Shown one piece after another: positions 1-13,200 of a stretch of 64,000 nt of DNA. A program made the position numbers and the translations under genes. Position 1 is the stretch's first letter. Every line of letters begins with the position of its first letter. Origin of the DNA: Antedon bifida (taxonomy: Eukaryota; Echinodermata; Crinoidea; Comatulida; Antedonidae); assembly GCA_963402885.1 (NCBI GenBank), contig OY727093.1:21699409-21763408 (forward strand), read 5' to 3'. The notes under the pieces are model-generated. The model had not been told where the DNA came from. It ran no database searches and worked only from the letters and a program-made list of their open reading frames with translations.

Positions 1-1071
1 CCTTGCTTACTCTTTGTACCAGGTTTCTCCATTCCTCAACTTTCCTCAACAACAGGTCAACTTTCTAAAATAGTCAACATCTTTCATTGTCTCCAGCCTC
101 ATCATGCTAGGGGGTTCACCTTTTCATGTCATTGTTTAAAGTAACTGGAAGTGTGCATTTAGGCCTACCTCTGTATTTTTTGTGTTTTGTGTTTGTGAAG
201 TAGAACTTTATGGCCAGATTTGCTGGTGCCTCTAGGTAGTACCTAAAATAAAAATTACTGTTCATGATAGTCCTACAGTATAGCTATTGATTACTGCTTC
301 GTTCCCTCACGTAACCTTTCGTAGCCTACGTGTGGGGCATTGTTTTATGATCGCAACCCACAAAGTGTTCTCTTTCGATCACACTCCCACGAAAGTTTTT
401 TTTTAATCGCCTTCCCACGCGATACCACGAGAAGGTAAATGTTTTTGGATCGCGATACTACGAGAGGCTTTGTTTTGCTATGCCTCCGATGGAAGGGTGG
501 AACGTGGATTATGTTTCAGTAATTTTTAGCTGTACTGTAGGTCTACATTGTAAGGGATGGGAATATGTAAACTTTTCAGTTGGTTATGCTGTTCAATAGA
601 TAGAGCGTGTTACAGTACAAAATTATTCACGTACAATTAAAAACATTTTAAGTCTCCCCCCCTCCCCCCATTCAAAATCGGAGCTGGCCCTGAGGATTTG
701 CTACTTAATTAGATTTGTGCCTCCATGAAATATCAGTCAACATGCAGCATGAAAATGTCATCACCAGCAGTTATGTTTTGACTTGTTCGAATGTTTTGTT
801 AATAAAAAAATTGGTCTTCTCAACCAGCCAGTAGCATTTAAAGCATTAAATTTGCTTGTATGGATTGATAATGTAATTAATTTAAAATTGTTTATTCTAA
901 AACACCAATTATAACCTAAGAAGCAAGTCCTTTCATTCAATCAATTATGTAAACCAAACAATAGTGCTCAGTAATAACCGAACACTTTCCATGTAAAGTT
1001 GATCTCTTTGTTCTACGTAAATTACTTTTCTACATTGTATTTTTACAAAAACTTGTTTTTATCTTGATTAG
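1..1071. other. separase intron or upstream sequence, no gene seen
   Basis: I see no coding exon here. Positions about 320-500 hold a degenerate repeat rich in CCCACG/CACGAGA and GATCGCGA-like words, and there is a C-rich tract near 655-670. The stretch ends in a splice acceptor (AG at 1070-1071). Confidence 0.5.
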
Positions 1072-1228
1072 TTCATCTGAGGATTGTTTAAGGGAAGCAA
1101 TATCATTATTGGAACAACTTCTCAATATAACCAGAATTAATCAGTCTGATGCTGCTGGGCAATCGAATAAGCTTGTTGAGTTATCGTTTGCATACTTTTG
1201 GCTATATGTGTGTGAAATGGAATCAACT
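1072..1228 (+). CDS. ESPL1: separase exon (first in window)
   Basis: This exon begins with one base that completes a split codon from an upstream exon, then reads SSEDCLREAISLLEQLL. It belongs to the helical (TPR-like) N-terminal half. The donor chosen is ACT|GTAAGT. A second possible donor, CAG|GTAAAT, lies 9 bases downstream in the same phase and would add three residues. Confidence 0.8.
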
Positions 1229-4200
1229 GTAAGTCAGGTAAATTTTTGTAGGTGGTAGTTTTGTCCATGTTCAGTATAAATTTTGACCTGTCAAGTAATG
1301 GAAATATACACCTACAATTTCCACAGGATTTGAGACGCGATGCTTTATTTATTTTATTTCTTTGACTTGTGAGAGTGTTTGAATTGAAATGCTCTGTGTC
1401 TATAATGCAGCCCTCAAACGTAAATGGTTACATTTTTAATAGCCTAGTATATTTTAGTTTTCCTCAACATAACAATAACATTAACATTTATAACATATTT
1501 CAATATTTAAACAATGATCTATATCACTAGGTATCCCAATGAAGCGGATTTTCGTTGTCGCGATTTTAACACGTTCGTGAAAATTCAAGTGACGTGTCTT
1601 TGAAGTTTAAGACCCCTTTCCTACAATTTGTGACGTTTTGTAAAAATAATACATATATATTACTTTAAAAACATTAAACCAGGTCATTCCTTGTCTTAAA
1701 TGTACGTTTTATGGTAAGTAAGAAACAATGCACTACCTAAGTAGCTCGCAGCGAATGACCTCTCATGGACGGTATTTAGGCCTAACCTAGCTATTTTTAG
1801 TTTTGTAGGCCTAGCTGGTAAACATCGGTAACGTACGAACATCGTACGCTAGCAATATACCTAACATTGTATAGTTGCTGCATAATAATTGTCTTTCTAT
1901 ATTTGCCAGACTCTGTTGATACACATTGGGGAAAACCTGATATTTTCGCTGAAAAGTTAGGAGTCTTCCATTTGTTTTGGCCTCACGATCGATCGAAAAG
2001 TGGGTGAATTACAGAAGAAAAACAAAAATATCAATCCGCTCTCAATGCATTTTTGGGATTTATAGCGGGCCGCTATAATTATTAGAATCGACTTATTTTT
2101 CACATTTTTAACCGTTTAAAGATGAAAAAAGTTATCGCAATAGGACCATATAGTATTATTTTTACATTAAATATAGTTTGTGATCTTAAATTAGATCTAA
2201 AAAACGTAGGGAAGGGGTCTTTAAAAATATACTATTTCTTATGTACCCATGTGAATAAAAGTTATATGTTTGAAAAGATCTTGTTTAAGGGATTATTTTT
2301 ATATATATTTTTAATCTATGTTTATTAAATATTTTAATAGAAAACGCGAGTTAAAAATGAGGTACAAAGGCCGGCGAGCCGAAATCCGCGCGCTAAAAAT
2401 AACTTTGAAAAACACCTACCCATTTGCACAACGGCCATAATAGGTGGTGGAGTTGTTGTTTTTTTTTGTTGCATGTTATCAGGCTTTAAATACTCTTTAT
2501 TTTGATATGTAAATCTGTTATTATTATTATGTACATCCGCCTCAAATGTCAATTTTTCCGATAAAAATTACATTTTTGAGTCTTTCTCATTATCAAAATC
2601 TGGCTAATTTAGTATTGAATTGAAGCTAATTTAGTATTGAATTGAAGCTAATTTATATTTCTGTTTGATAAACCACATTGTTTTATTTGACTTTGCGTGT
2701 ACCTCGTGCGAAGAGGCCAACAAGATCAACCAATGAAAAAAATAATCCCTACCGTAAATATCAGTGTTTACCATTTTCCTTACAGGGGGATTCAGTTCTC
2801 CTCTAATACTAAATTACCGTCGCCCAGGCAATGCGCATGGTATGCATATATTAGTGCGTTAATTAATGATTGAATATCCCTGCAGTGGACTGTTCCATTT
2901 TTTGAACTAGTCTTCTCCGCACACGAGGCATGTTGAAAAATGTCGCCTCTCATGGAATATATATTATTTAATAAGTGGAGTATTTATCAAGCTACTATAT
3001 AAAGCAAGTACATTAGGAATAAATGTACCGAAGAAATTTAAGAAGCTTTAAATTTGCTATGCAGCGGCCGTAACCCATTCTATGTAGGCGGCCGAAACGC
3101 GCTTTGGTCATGGTTGTCGTTATATGTATATATATATCTTGGTCTAAACTTGATTCCGTATTTAAAGTGCACCTTACGGTTAGAATAATCGAAAAGGAAA
3201 TAAAATTAAACATATTAACATAAATACTATTGAGGTAATTACTTAGTTAAATTTTAAATTCGTCTGCTTTCTTCCCGATATTTCTTCGGCATAATTTAGC
3301 GTTAGGCTTAGGCCTGTATATGTAGGCGCGGCCGAGTCTAAGCCCGGCCCATGCTCGAAATGTAATTGAACACATAATAAGCACGGACTTAATTCTTATT
3401 TTTAGCGGTTCGAAAATCAATTAGAATAATATTTATGATTATAATTAAAAATTTAAATTATAGAATTATAAAAAAATGTATACTTACAATTAAATAATAT
3501 TTAATGAAAAGAAACAATACCAACACAGTTTTTTAACACAATACATTTCAGAAATACCTACCTGTCAATATAAATAATCTTACTTAAATACATATTACAT
3601 TTTATGCAATGCAAAAAAAAGAAGTCAGTTCATACACTGGTTCAAAAGTTACGATTCTTATAAAGACAGGAACTTTTTGGGCATTTTTGAGACATTTGGA
3701 AAAAACGAGCGCAAAAAGCCCTAAGACCAATTTTAGAGGGCGATATCTCCCAAAAAATATTTTGAGGACCCCCCAAAAAATATAGTGTTGTACAACTCTG
3801 TGGTATCTATGGGTTTGGCAAAAATAAGAACTTTAAAGTTATTAATATAAAAGTTATAACCCTTCAAAAATGGTTCCAAATATAAAAATTAGCCAGGCAT
3901 AAAAACGATTTGAAACTTCCAGCACCACCATGCGATCATGCCCATTACTAAAAATAAACACTTTATTAAAATGCCGACATGAATTTTACAGCACCGGAGA
4001 TTATTGCCGACATAAATACAAGGAATAAAATAATACTAATTGTTTATAGTATTATTTTCAGGTATATGAAACAATTAAACAAGATGAAATAACAAATAAT
4101 AAGAGAGTTCAGCAAACCAATGAATGTGAGGAAGAAAAGCTTTTGTACTCTGGTTCATTTATTGCACCTACAAGTAACTTAGGATTAGAGAACAATGTAA

Positions 4201-7200
4201 TGGAACCACTAAACAAAGCTGTTGGTATCTGGAGACAATTGGTTGACAGTGACACTTTGGCCTGTCATTTTAAGCTAGAATTACAGCAATGTATGCAGAT
4301 GGCAGCAGCAATCTACTTCTTGCAAAATCAAGTAAATATTTATTTCCTTGATAATGATACACACATAAATACACACACAGCTGTACATATTAAATAGGAA
4401 TGAATCTATATATGTATTGATTTTTTTGACTTGACTATGTTACATTTAAAAAAAGCTAGATTTATATGTTAAATTAAAGGAAGAATAGGAGTTATTTTGA
4501 ACATCTAATTTGAAAATGAATGGCACAGTAGCTAATTCTAAAACATGTTAAAGCCAATTTCTAAAAAATATGATACAAGATTTGGTAGATGGTAGACCAA
4601 ATATTAAGAGATCTAATGAAATTTGTTCTCCCTTTCTTCCTTATTTCTTTATTTATAGCCCTTACAGCGTGTAGTTACTTTACTATTAGCCAGTACAATT
4701 GGTTCAGAGGAGGAGAAGAGCCAACATAGGCTTGAAGTGTGCAGTATTCTATCTACACTTGGAAACTGTAAAACTAATTTCGAATTCCTTGAAATGTATG
4801 ATGAAAATAAGGAAACTGGTGTCACAGTAGAATTAATATATTGTCTGTTAGCACAATGTAAGACATTCCTGTACTCGGGAAAGGTAGAGTTATATTTTTT
4901 TTTGTTTATGTTTAGTGATCCGAAATCCTCTATACCTTGCATGCACTTGTATGTTCTTGTCAAATGTTGGAAAAATATGTTATTTTCTAAAATATTTAAT
5001 AAAGAACCTAATAAAATCCAGTTTACTATAAATCAAGTTAGTTATTAAATCCATATATAACTTATACTTAATTCTGATATAGGTATTTAAAATATGTATC
5101 AAAAAACACCATCTCAGTCACTTGCCCTAATGTAATATTTGATAAGGGTTCCACAACTGAAGTCTGTGATCGCAAGATGTACTACAGTATTTGTTTTATG
5201 CAAAACAATGATCACAAAGGGATAATTCAGAATATTATTGTTTACGCAGTTGTGGGTTTTAATCCAATTCCTGTCATGTCTGTGCTTGCCAGGTATTCTG
5301 TGATGGTTCTTCTGAATTAAAAACGCACACACACATAAAAAGACCAATCTTTATGGATTTTTTATTTCAAATCTTATTTTTATTTTTCTACAACAAGTAC
5401 TAATCAAGAAAAATGAAAACTTTTAATTGACCTTTTACTATTGATCATGTAAGAATAGAATATAATTGATGATGCTTATTCAACAATTTTGTACTTTTTA
5501 GGTGAAAGATGCTGTAGATATACTTGTAAAAATCAAGAAAACTGAACTTTTAGAGCAACGCAACAGACAGGCATACATGATCAAAGCCTGTGTAATGGAA
5601 TTATCAGCTGAACTTCTGAATCTACCAACAGACATGACCGATGGCTGTGACCTGCACAAGGTGTGCCCTGATCTACCAACACCACTTGATCTCCTTCATG
5701 ATTCACTGAAACTTAGAATGGGTGTTGCTAGGCTTGTTTTAGGCAATGACATGTACAGCAGCTGTGAAAATAAACAGAATGTCTTGTTAAATCCTGAAAA
5801 TATAGGAGGTAAAACTTATTTGTTAATTTAAAATGTATTAATGTCTTTCATGTCTAGGACCAAAACAATTTTGCTTCCAAACAGTGTACAATGTTGTTAT
5901 ATTTGTGGAGTTAGTGTACTAAAAAGTGGTCCAGAATTGGGACCATGGTCCCAAATGGTCTAAAAATTTAATGGAATGGTCCTTCATTTTGGTAAAGATC
6001 TTGTAATTACTTTTTGAGTAATCCTGCTAACAAACAAACAAACACACGCTACCGATTACATATACCTCCTTGCCGGAGGTAAATAAGGGGGAAAAATTGC
6101 AGTTGTCCTATATCTTGAAAATCACTAATGCTAGAGAGTTTGCCATATTCAGAATGTACATATTTCTATTTGCTCCAATGAAACATTTTACAAAAAAATG
6201 ACCGGAAGTATGATATTTGACCCTCGACCCCATTTCTCAATATTGCATATATATAATAAAAATAAAATGTCTGTAGAGACTTTGTTCTGCCCTCAAATGA
6301 CTCGGATACAGGTTTCCAATAGCCAACATAGGACTGTTTAGTAATCTCAAAATCACACCTGTATCACTCACCTCCCAAGTATGCAAATTATTAGTACAAG
6401 TTACATGAAATATGCAAATTAGGGGGTGAAATTACAGGTTCCTATATATCGAAAACCCCTAAGGCTAGAGAGTTGTTTTCTTCAAAAACGTGTTCAGAAT
6501 ATACATATTTATATATGCTCTAATGAAACATTTTACAATAAAATGACCGGAAATACAACAATTGACCCTCGACCCCATTTATCAATGTTTGCATACATAA
6601 TGCGACTAAATAAAATGTCTGTAGAGACTTTGTTTTGGACTCACATGACTCGGATACAGGTTTCCTACAATCGGCATAGGACTGCTTTGTAATTCCCAAT
6701 ATCACATCTTTGTCACTCAACTCGAAGGTATGCAAATTAGTAGTACAAATTATAAGAAATATGCAAATAAGGGGATGAAATTACATCTTCCTATATCTCG
6801 AAAACCATTAATGAGAGTTGATTTTTTCAACGCCTTATTGAGAATGTAAAAAAAAATTATCGGAAGTATGACATTTGACCCTCGACCCTATTTCTCAATA
6901 TTTGCATATAATGCAACTAAAATGTCTGTACAGACTTTGTTTTGGCCTCAAATACATTTTCTATAGCCAGTATAGAACTGTTTAATAATTCTCAAAATCA
7001 CAGTACCTTTGTCACTTCCCTCGAAAGTATGTAAATTAGTAGTACAGGTGAAAGTTGCCATATCTCATATTGGTCATTATCGTTTTTCGAGATAGAGCAA
7101 TTCACTGTAATTTGCATATTTCATATAACTTGTACTACTAATTTGCATACTTTTGAGGTGCGTGATATTTGGAATTACTAAATGGTCCTGTACTGGCTAT

Positions 7201-10200
7201 AGAAAATGTATCCATGTCATTTGAGGCCAAAACAAAGTCTGTACATACATTTTAGTTGCATTGCATTTAGTTGAGAAATAGGGTCGAGGATCAAATGTCA
7301 TATTTCTGATAATTTTTTTGTAAAATGTTTTATTAGAGCAAATATAAATATACATTTTAGTCGCATTATGTATGCAAACATTGATAAATGGGGTCAAGAA
7401 TTTTCATTACAGCAAATATAAATATATACATTTTAAATGAATCAGTGAATAAATCAACTCTCTCGGAATAGTAGTTTTTTTAGATATGGTAACCCTGTAA
7501 TTTCACCCTAATTTGCATATTTAAGCTAATTTGCATATCATCGGGATGAGTGACAGAGGTGTGATGCTCAAATTTAGATCTCATCATATGTGACCATTTA
7601 AAAAAGAAAAATCTCTGTTTGCCATTTGTTTCACTTAAAATGATAGATTGCCTAGCCTAAAAGTAATTTCAGTATAATTGAGGGCCATGTGTTTTATTGC
7701 AACGTTGACGTTGGTCTTTGTTTCCCTGGGTCTGAATGATGTCATCATAGATATATGAAAGTGTCCGTTCATTGTGTCTGTTCCTTTTTGTAAAATTTGA
7801 GTGTCCCAGTTTTGTGTTTGGTTTAATTGAATAGATGATATTACAAGATATAAACTTAATACAATATACCACTGGCAATAAAATGTTTAGTTGGCAGAGA
7901 CTGATCATTTAAAAACTAGTGGTTACCTTTTGATCTGGCTGAGCTCAGCATCCTGTTGTTAGATTGCCTTGTGCTCACATTTAATCTAATCTTTAAAATA
8001 AATGAACATAGATTGTTTACAAATTAAAAATGTTCTTGTGCCTTGTCCTTTGTGAATATTGACTTATTGATACATTTTATTTTTATTAATCATTTTTTTA
8101 ATTGAACATTGTTCTCAAGGATTCATTCAAAAACTTCCTCTAAGCTAACTGATCTGAAATAACATTTTATTAAATTAACGTTTTAAAAATGTTTCTTCAA
8201 TGTGTGTGTGTCTACAGATAACTGTGGTATGACTAAATGGTCCATTATTGGATCAGTTCTTGATTCACTACTTTATATTGGTCGCCAGTATACAGAGCAA
8301 GGATGTGTTAGACAGGCACAGTGTTACCTCTCTGAAGGACTGACCTTGGCAGAAAAGTTCATGGTTCCAAGAAGGTATTGATTTTTGACTTTTTGTACAA
8401 TTATTAAAAAAACATCAAAAATATAATTTATTAAAACAAAATTATTGTAATATTTACATTTATAGATGTTCTGAGTTTCACATGGATATTGCACGAGTTA
8501 AACTGGTTGCTGGTGAACTTGTTGAAGCAAAAGCTAATATTGAGAGATCGAAATATTTCCTAAACATGGATGAAAACAACTTTGTCTTAATTCAAGGAAG
8601 TACCAACAAAAGTTCATCAGTTTCAAATTCCTTCAGCTTTGATGTGTCAGATGATGAGGACAACTTCATACATAGTCGGAAATTGTCTCTGACCACTGAA
8701 CATATGTCGGATAACATGTTACGTATGGATTCTTCACCAAGTCTGAAAGTGTGCAAGTTAAGTGTACCAGACTATAGTAAACACCCTGACTGTTGCCATT
8801 GTTCAGCCTGTGTTGATATAATACTGCAGAGGTTGGACATGGAAATGTTGATACTACAAGCAGAAGTCTGCAATGTAGAAGGAGATCATGCAGAAGAGAT
8901 AAACATTTTAAGAGCTGTAAACCAGTTTTTCAGTGATGTTATTGCCAGAGGCTCAATGGAATTTCAATCCATATGTATGTTGCAAGAAGTCACCCAAGGC
9001 ACTAGAAAGAAACACCTTAATGCATCCAAAACATCTGAAAGTATATATCAAGGACTAAATTCGCCACTTCTTCATTTGTATGCAAACATGTCATCTTGTT
9101 TTATTAAACAAGAACGGTTTTCTTTAGCAATGGACTATTATGAGAAGGGTCTTGATCTATTTCAGACTAGTAATTTCTTTCTCAGCAAAGATCTAAATAC
9201 ATTATGCAAACTGCATTTTACAGGTGCATTATGCAATATCCATCAATGTGCAATTGAGTATGGCTGTGAATCAATGGATATTTTTAGTTGCTTCTGGAAA
9301 GGACAACATTCTGAACCAAAAGTTGGTAATAACACAGGTGATAAATTAGCAAAACGATTTGAGGAACTAAGCATTTGTTGCAACTCTTCAAACTTAAAAT
9401 GTCAAGAAACTAAAGATTGCAAACCAAACTGGATCCACCTTGTCTCTACTGAAGTTCGACCAGAAATGTCTGATTCTGAAAAATCCTTAAATGAATGTGA
9501 GCTGGGGATTATCCATGATATACTTGATAAACCAGAAAAATGTACAATGAAAGCTAAAAAGGGAAATGTAAATTACAGTGTTAAGAAAAGTAGAACAAAA
9601 TCTAAAGTAAAACAAGAAACAAGGTCGAAAAAGATACAAAAGGATGTGTTCAGTTTTGATACAGATTCTGATGATGGAATTATAGAAGGTTATAGCATCA
9701 CAAGTACATCTAAAAGAAATCGAAAACAAAAAAAAGAAAGAAAGTGTAACAAAGATGATGCCATATTTTGTGATGATAAAGACAATGATCATGATTTAAA
9801 AACTAACACAACAGAAACAAAAAAAGGAACTAGAGCTAAATCTTCAAAGAAATCAAAAGTAGCAATGGTATCATCTGCTAATCAATTTGAAGAGTATTCT
9901 AAGACAAGTTTATCTAACAAAACCAAACAGAACCTTTTAGATGACATTTTAGTGGAGAAGATTGAGGAAGAGGAACAACAAATAACAAAGAGAATACTCA
10001 GGGATCGCAGGAAAAAATCAACACAAGATGTAGGTAGTAAAGATGAAAAACCATGTAAGTTAACTCGAGGAAGACAAAAGAAGTCTAATGACCAAAAAAA
10101 GACAGGTGAAATAAAGCAAAATGAGAAAGTTGAAGTAATATTGGAAACACAAATTGAGATTAAATCAAGAAAGCGAGGAGGGCGAAAACCAAAAACTGTT

Positions 10201-13200
10201 ATGTCTGTGGAAACAATGAGAAATGGTAATCATTCTTTGAATGATGTTTTCGAGCTCAGTGCAATTTCAGAGCTATCAGAAGACTTATTGCAAACACCAC
10301 CATTCATTAATGATGACATACAGATCGTCAACACTCTAACTATTGAAGAAATGAATGTGCATGAGCACAGTGAGATTGAAATACTCAGGGTTGGAAGTGA
10401 ATCAGATGATATTGATGACAGGAAAGAATATATTAGGAAGTCCAGATTGCCAGAGGATAAACACAAACAGAACAAGATACTTCAAGCTGACAAAAAATTG
10501 TTGGAAATTGATGATGTGATCAAAATACAGAATTCAGGTTTAGTACAGTACATTTAAAGATGTATTGTCCCCCAAAAACATGAAAAATTAAGATTAATTA
10601 AATCAGACTTTGAATATGCTATTTTGTAGTTTTAATACAGTTAATCACTTCTGTAGAAAAAAAAACGGAAAAAAATAATGTTTTCACTTATAAAATGATA
10701 AAATAAATGGTTAAATTCAACCAAAAACCCATTGGCTGGCAGCCAATTTGACCATTTGTTTGCTTTAAATTACAGTTTTTTTCAGGTAAATACATTTTCT
10801 TTCGATCCAATTTTAGGTCAAAGTGTATAACTATTATGTTACATTATAATGGCATATTCAACAAAAAATTATTTTTTCAGGGGGACAATACATTTTAAAT
10901 ATTCCTTATATTTCTAAATCTCTACAGTTACACTACAGGTGTTTTCCTTCAATAAATAGTTAAAAAAATATTTTAATATTCATAGTTTATGAGTGGAATG
11001 GTACAAATAATTGTAAGAGGTGAAAGATGAAATTATAACATCGAAGTAGGTTCATGTAATTTCATTCAGATGGCCTAGGCTAGGATATTTGTTTTTTCTA
11101 AAGAAGTTATTTACCAATAAAATGTAATAGTTATAATTATATCTCAACCGTAGGTTATAATAGTAAATAATGATTATTTACCTGATGTTTCGCCCACTAT
11201 CAGTTGGCTTTCTCAAAGTGTAGTGACACGTTATGTCACCGTTGACCTCTAGATGACAGGGTCAACACATTGGTCTACACTTCACTGAGTTTGTACCCGC
11301 CCTCATCTCTATTAAAATTGGGGGTCTTCCTGATCCAGATGGATTCCTTAACCCAGCGTCTTAATCTGACCGATTCCCTGTCAACTACTTTCAAATTATC
11401 CCAATCAATAGCATGATTTGTCTGCGCCGCATGGTCAGTAATTGCTGACTTGTTGATTTCTGTTTGCGTTGCGATCGAGTGTACGCTCGTTACGAGACCA
11501 AATCAACGTCCTTTCATGTTATTTTAGTCGAGTGCCCAATTTCTGTCCTGTCATCTAGAGGTCAACGGTGACATACGTGTCACTACACTTTGAGAAATCC
11601 AACTGATAGTAGGCGAAACGTCAGATAAATAATCGTTATTTACTATTATAACCTACGATTGAGATATAATTAACTATTACATTTTATTTGTAATTCCAAC
11701 CGAATGTATCTTTTAAATTTAAGTTATTTACCACTTACAGGTTTTATAACCTTCTTTGAAGATCTTATATCCACATCATTTTCAGCCTGTGTCAGCTTAG
11801 TCCATACAGTATATTGAATTGCTTGCATCAATTTCCTTTCTTGCAAGAAATTATTCAAATTTCATATTGTTTGTTATTTTGACAATAAGATGTTCTGTAT
11901 CTGTATTCTCAAATCATAATGTACTAGGTATTCAGCCAATTACATCTTAGTTGATCAAAACCTAATATCATATTATTTTCAGTTTCTGTGATAAAAGACA
12001 CTCTCAACCAGGCCTATAACTTAATCAAACACAAGGCTCCTATCCCCATATTCAACCAAATATGTCAGTTATTGGCCATGTGTCATGGAGATGTTGATCC
12101 TCAGAAGTTTGCGTTTTATCTCAATAAGAGCATGGCTAACACATTGAGACATCAGAAGCTTTTAAGCTTAACCAGACTGCATAGGCAAGTTATTTTCTAC
12201 ACTAAACACTTGAACTATATATATATACAAAATTCAGTAAATCGCGAATTGTTACTCGATGGTATATAAAGTTGGTTCATACGTTCGGTACTGATTTTAA
12301 AGATACCTTCCCTACGTTTTTTAAATCTAATTTAAGATCACAAACTATATTTAATGTAAAAATAATACTATATGGTCCTATTGCGATAACTTTTTTCATC
12401 TTTAAATGGTTAATAATGTGAAAAAAAAGTTGATTCTAATAATTATAGCGGCCCGCTATAAATCCCAAAATGCATTGCGCGCGGATTTATATTTTTGTTT
12501 TTCTTCTGTAATTCACCCACTTTTCGATCAATCGTGAGGCCAAAACAAATGGAAGACTCCTAACTTTTCAGCGAAAATACCGGGTTTTCCCCAATTTGTA
12601 TCAACGGAGTCTGGCAAAAATAGAAAGACAATTAATGCAGCAACTATACAACGTCAGGCTAGGTATATAGCTAGCATACGATGTTCATACGTTACCGATG
12701 TTTACCAGCTGGGGCCTACAAAACTAAGCCTAGCTAGGCTAGGCCTAAAGACCGTCCACGAGAGGTCACTCGCCATGAGCTACTTGGGTAGTGCATTGTT
12801 TCTCACTTTTTATCATAATTTACCATAAACCTACATTTAAGACAAGATATGACCTGGTTTAATGTTTTTAAAGTAATATATATGTATTATTTTTACAAAA
12901 CGTCACAAATTGTAGGGAAGGTGTCTTTAACCCTGTTTACAAAGTAATTTGAATTAGTTAATTAGTTACTGACGATTAAAATGAATTAATTTTAATTATT
13001 ATGATGATTTTCTTTCCAGAAAGTTAAAAACTGACCATGACATACCTAACAATGAAGAAATTAACAAACTAATGATTGAAAAACAAATCTTGCAACTAAA
13101 CCAGCAGGATAACAGTGTTTTGAAAATCACTCGGCAACTTCCAGAGGGTAAGCTAGGTTGGTGTATAACCTTAGGAAACATGAACATGTCACTCCTCTTT

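Noticed and set aside
6095-7560. CRISPR-like array
   Set aside because: The units are long, adjacent and imperfect, and the genome is eukaryotic.
9487-9792. A minus-strand frame inside the large separase exon
   Set aside because: It is the shadow of the Lys-rich linker (TTT/TTC runs) and has no recognisable motif.
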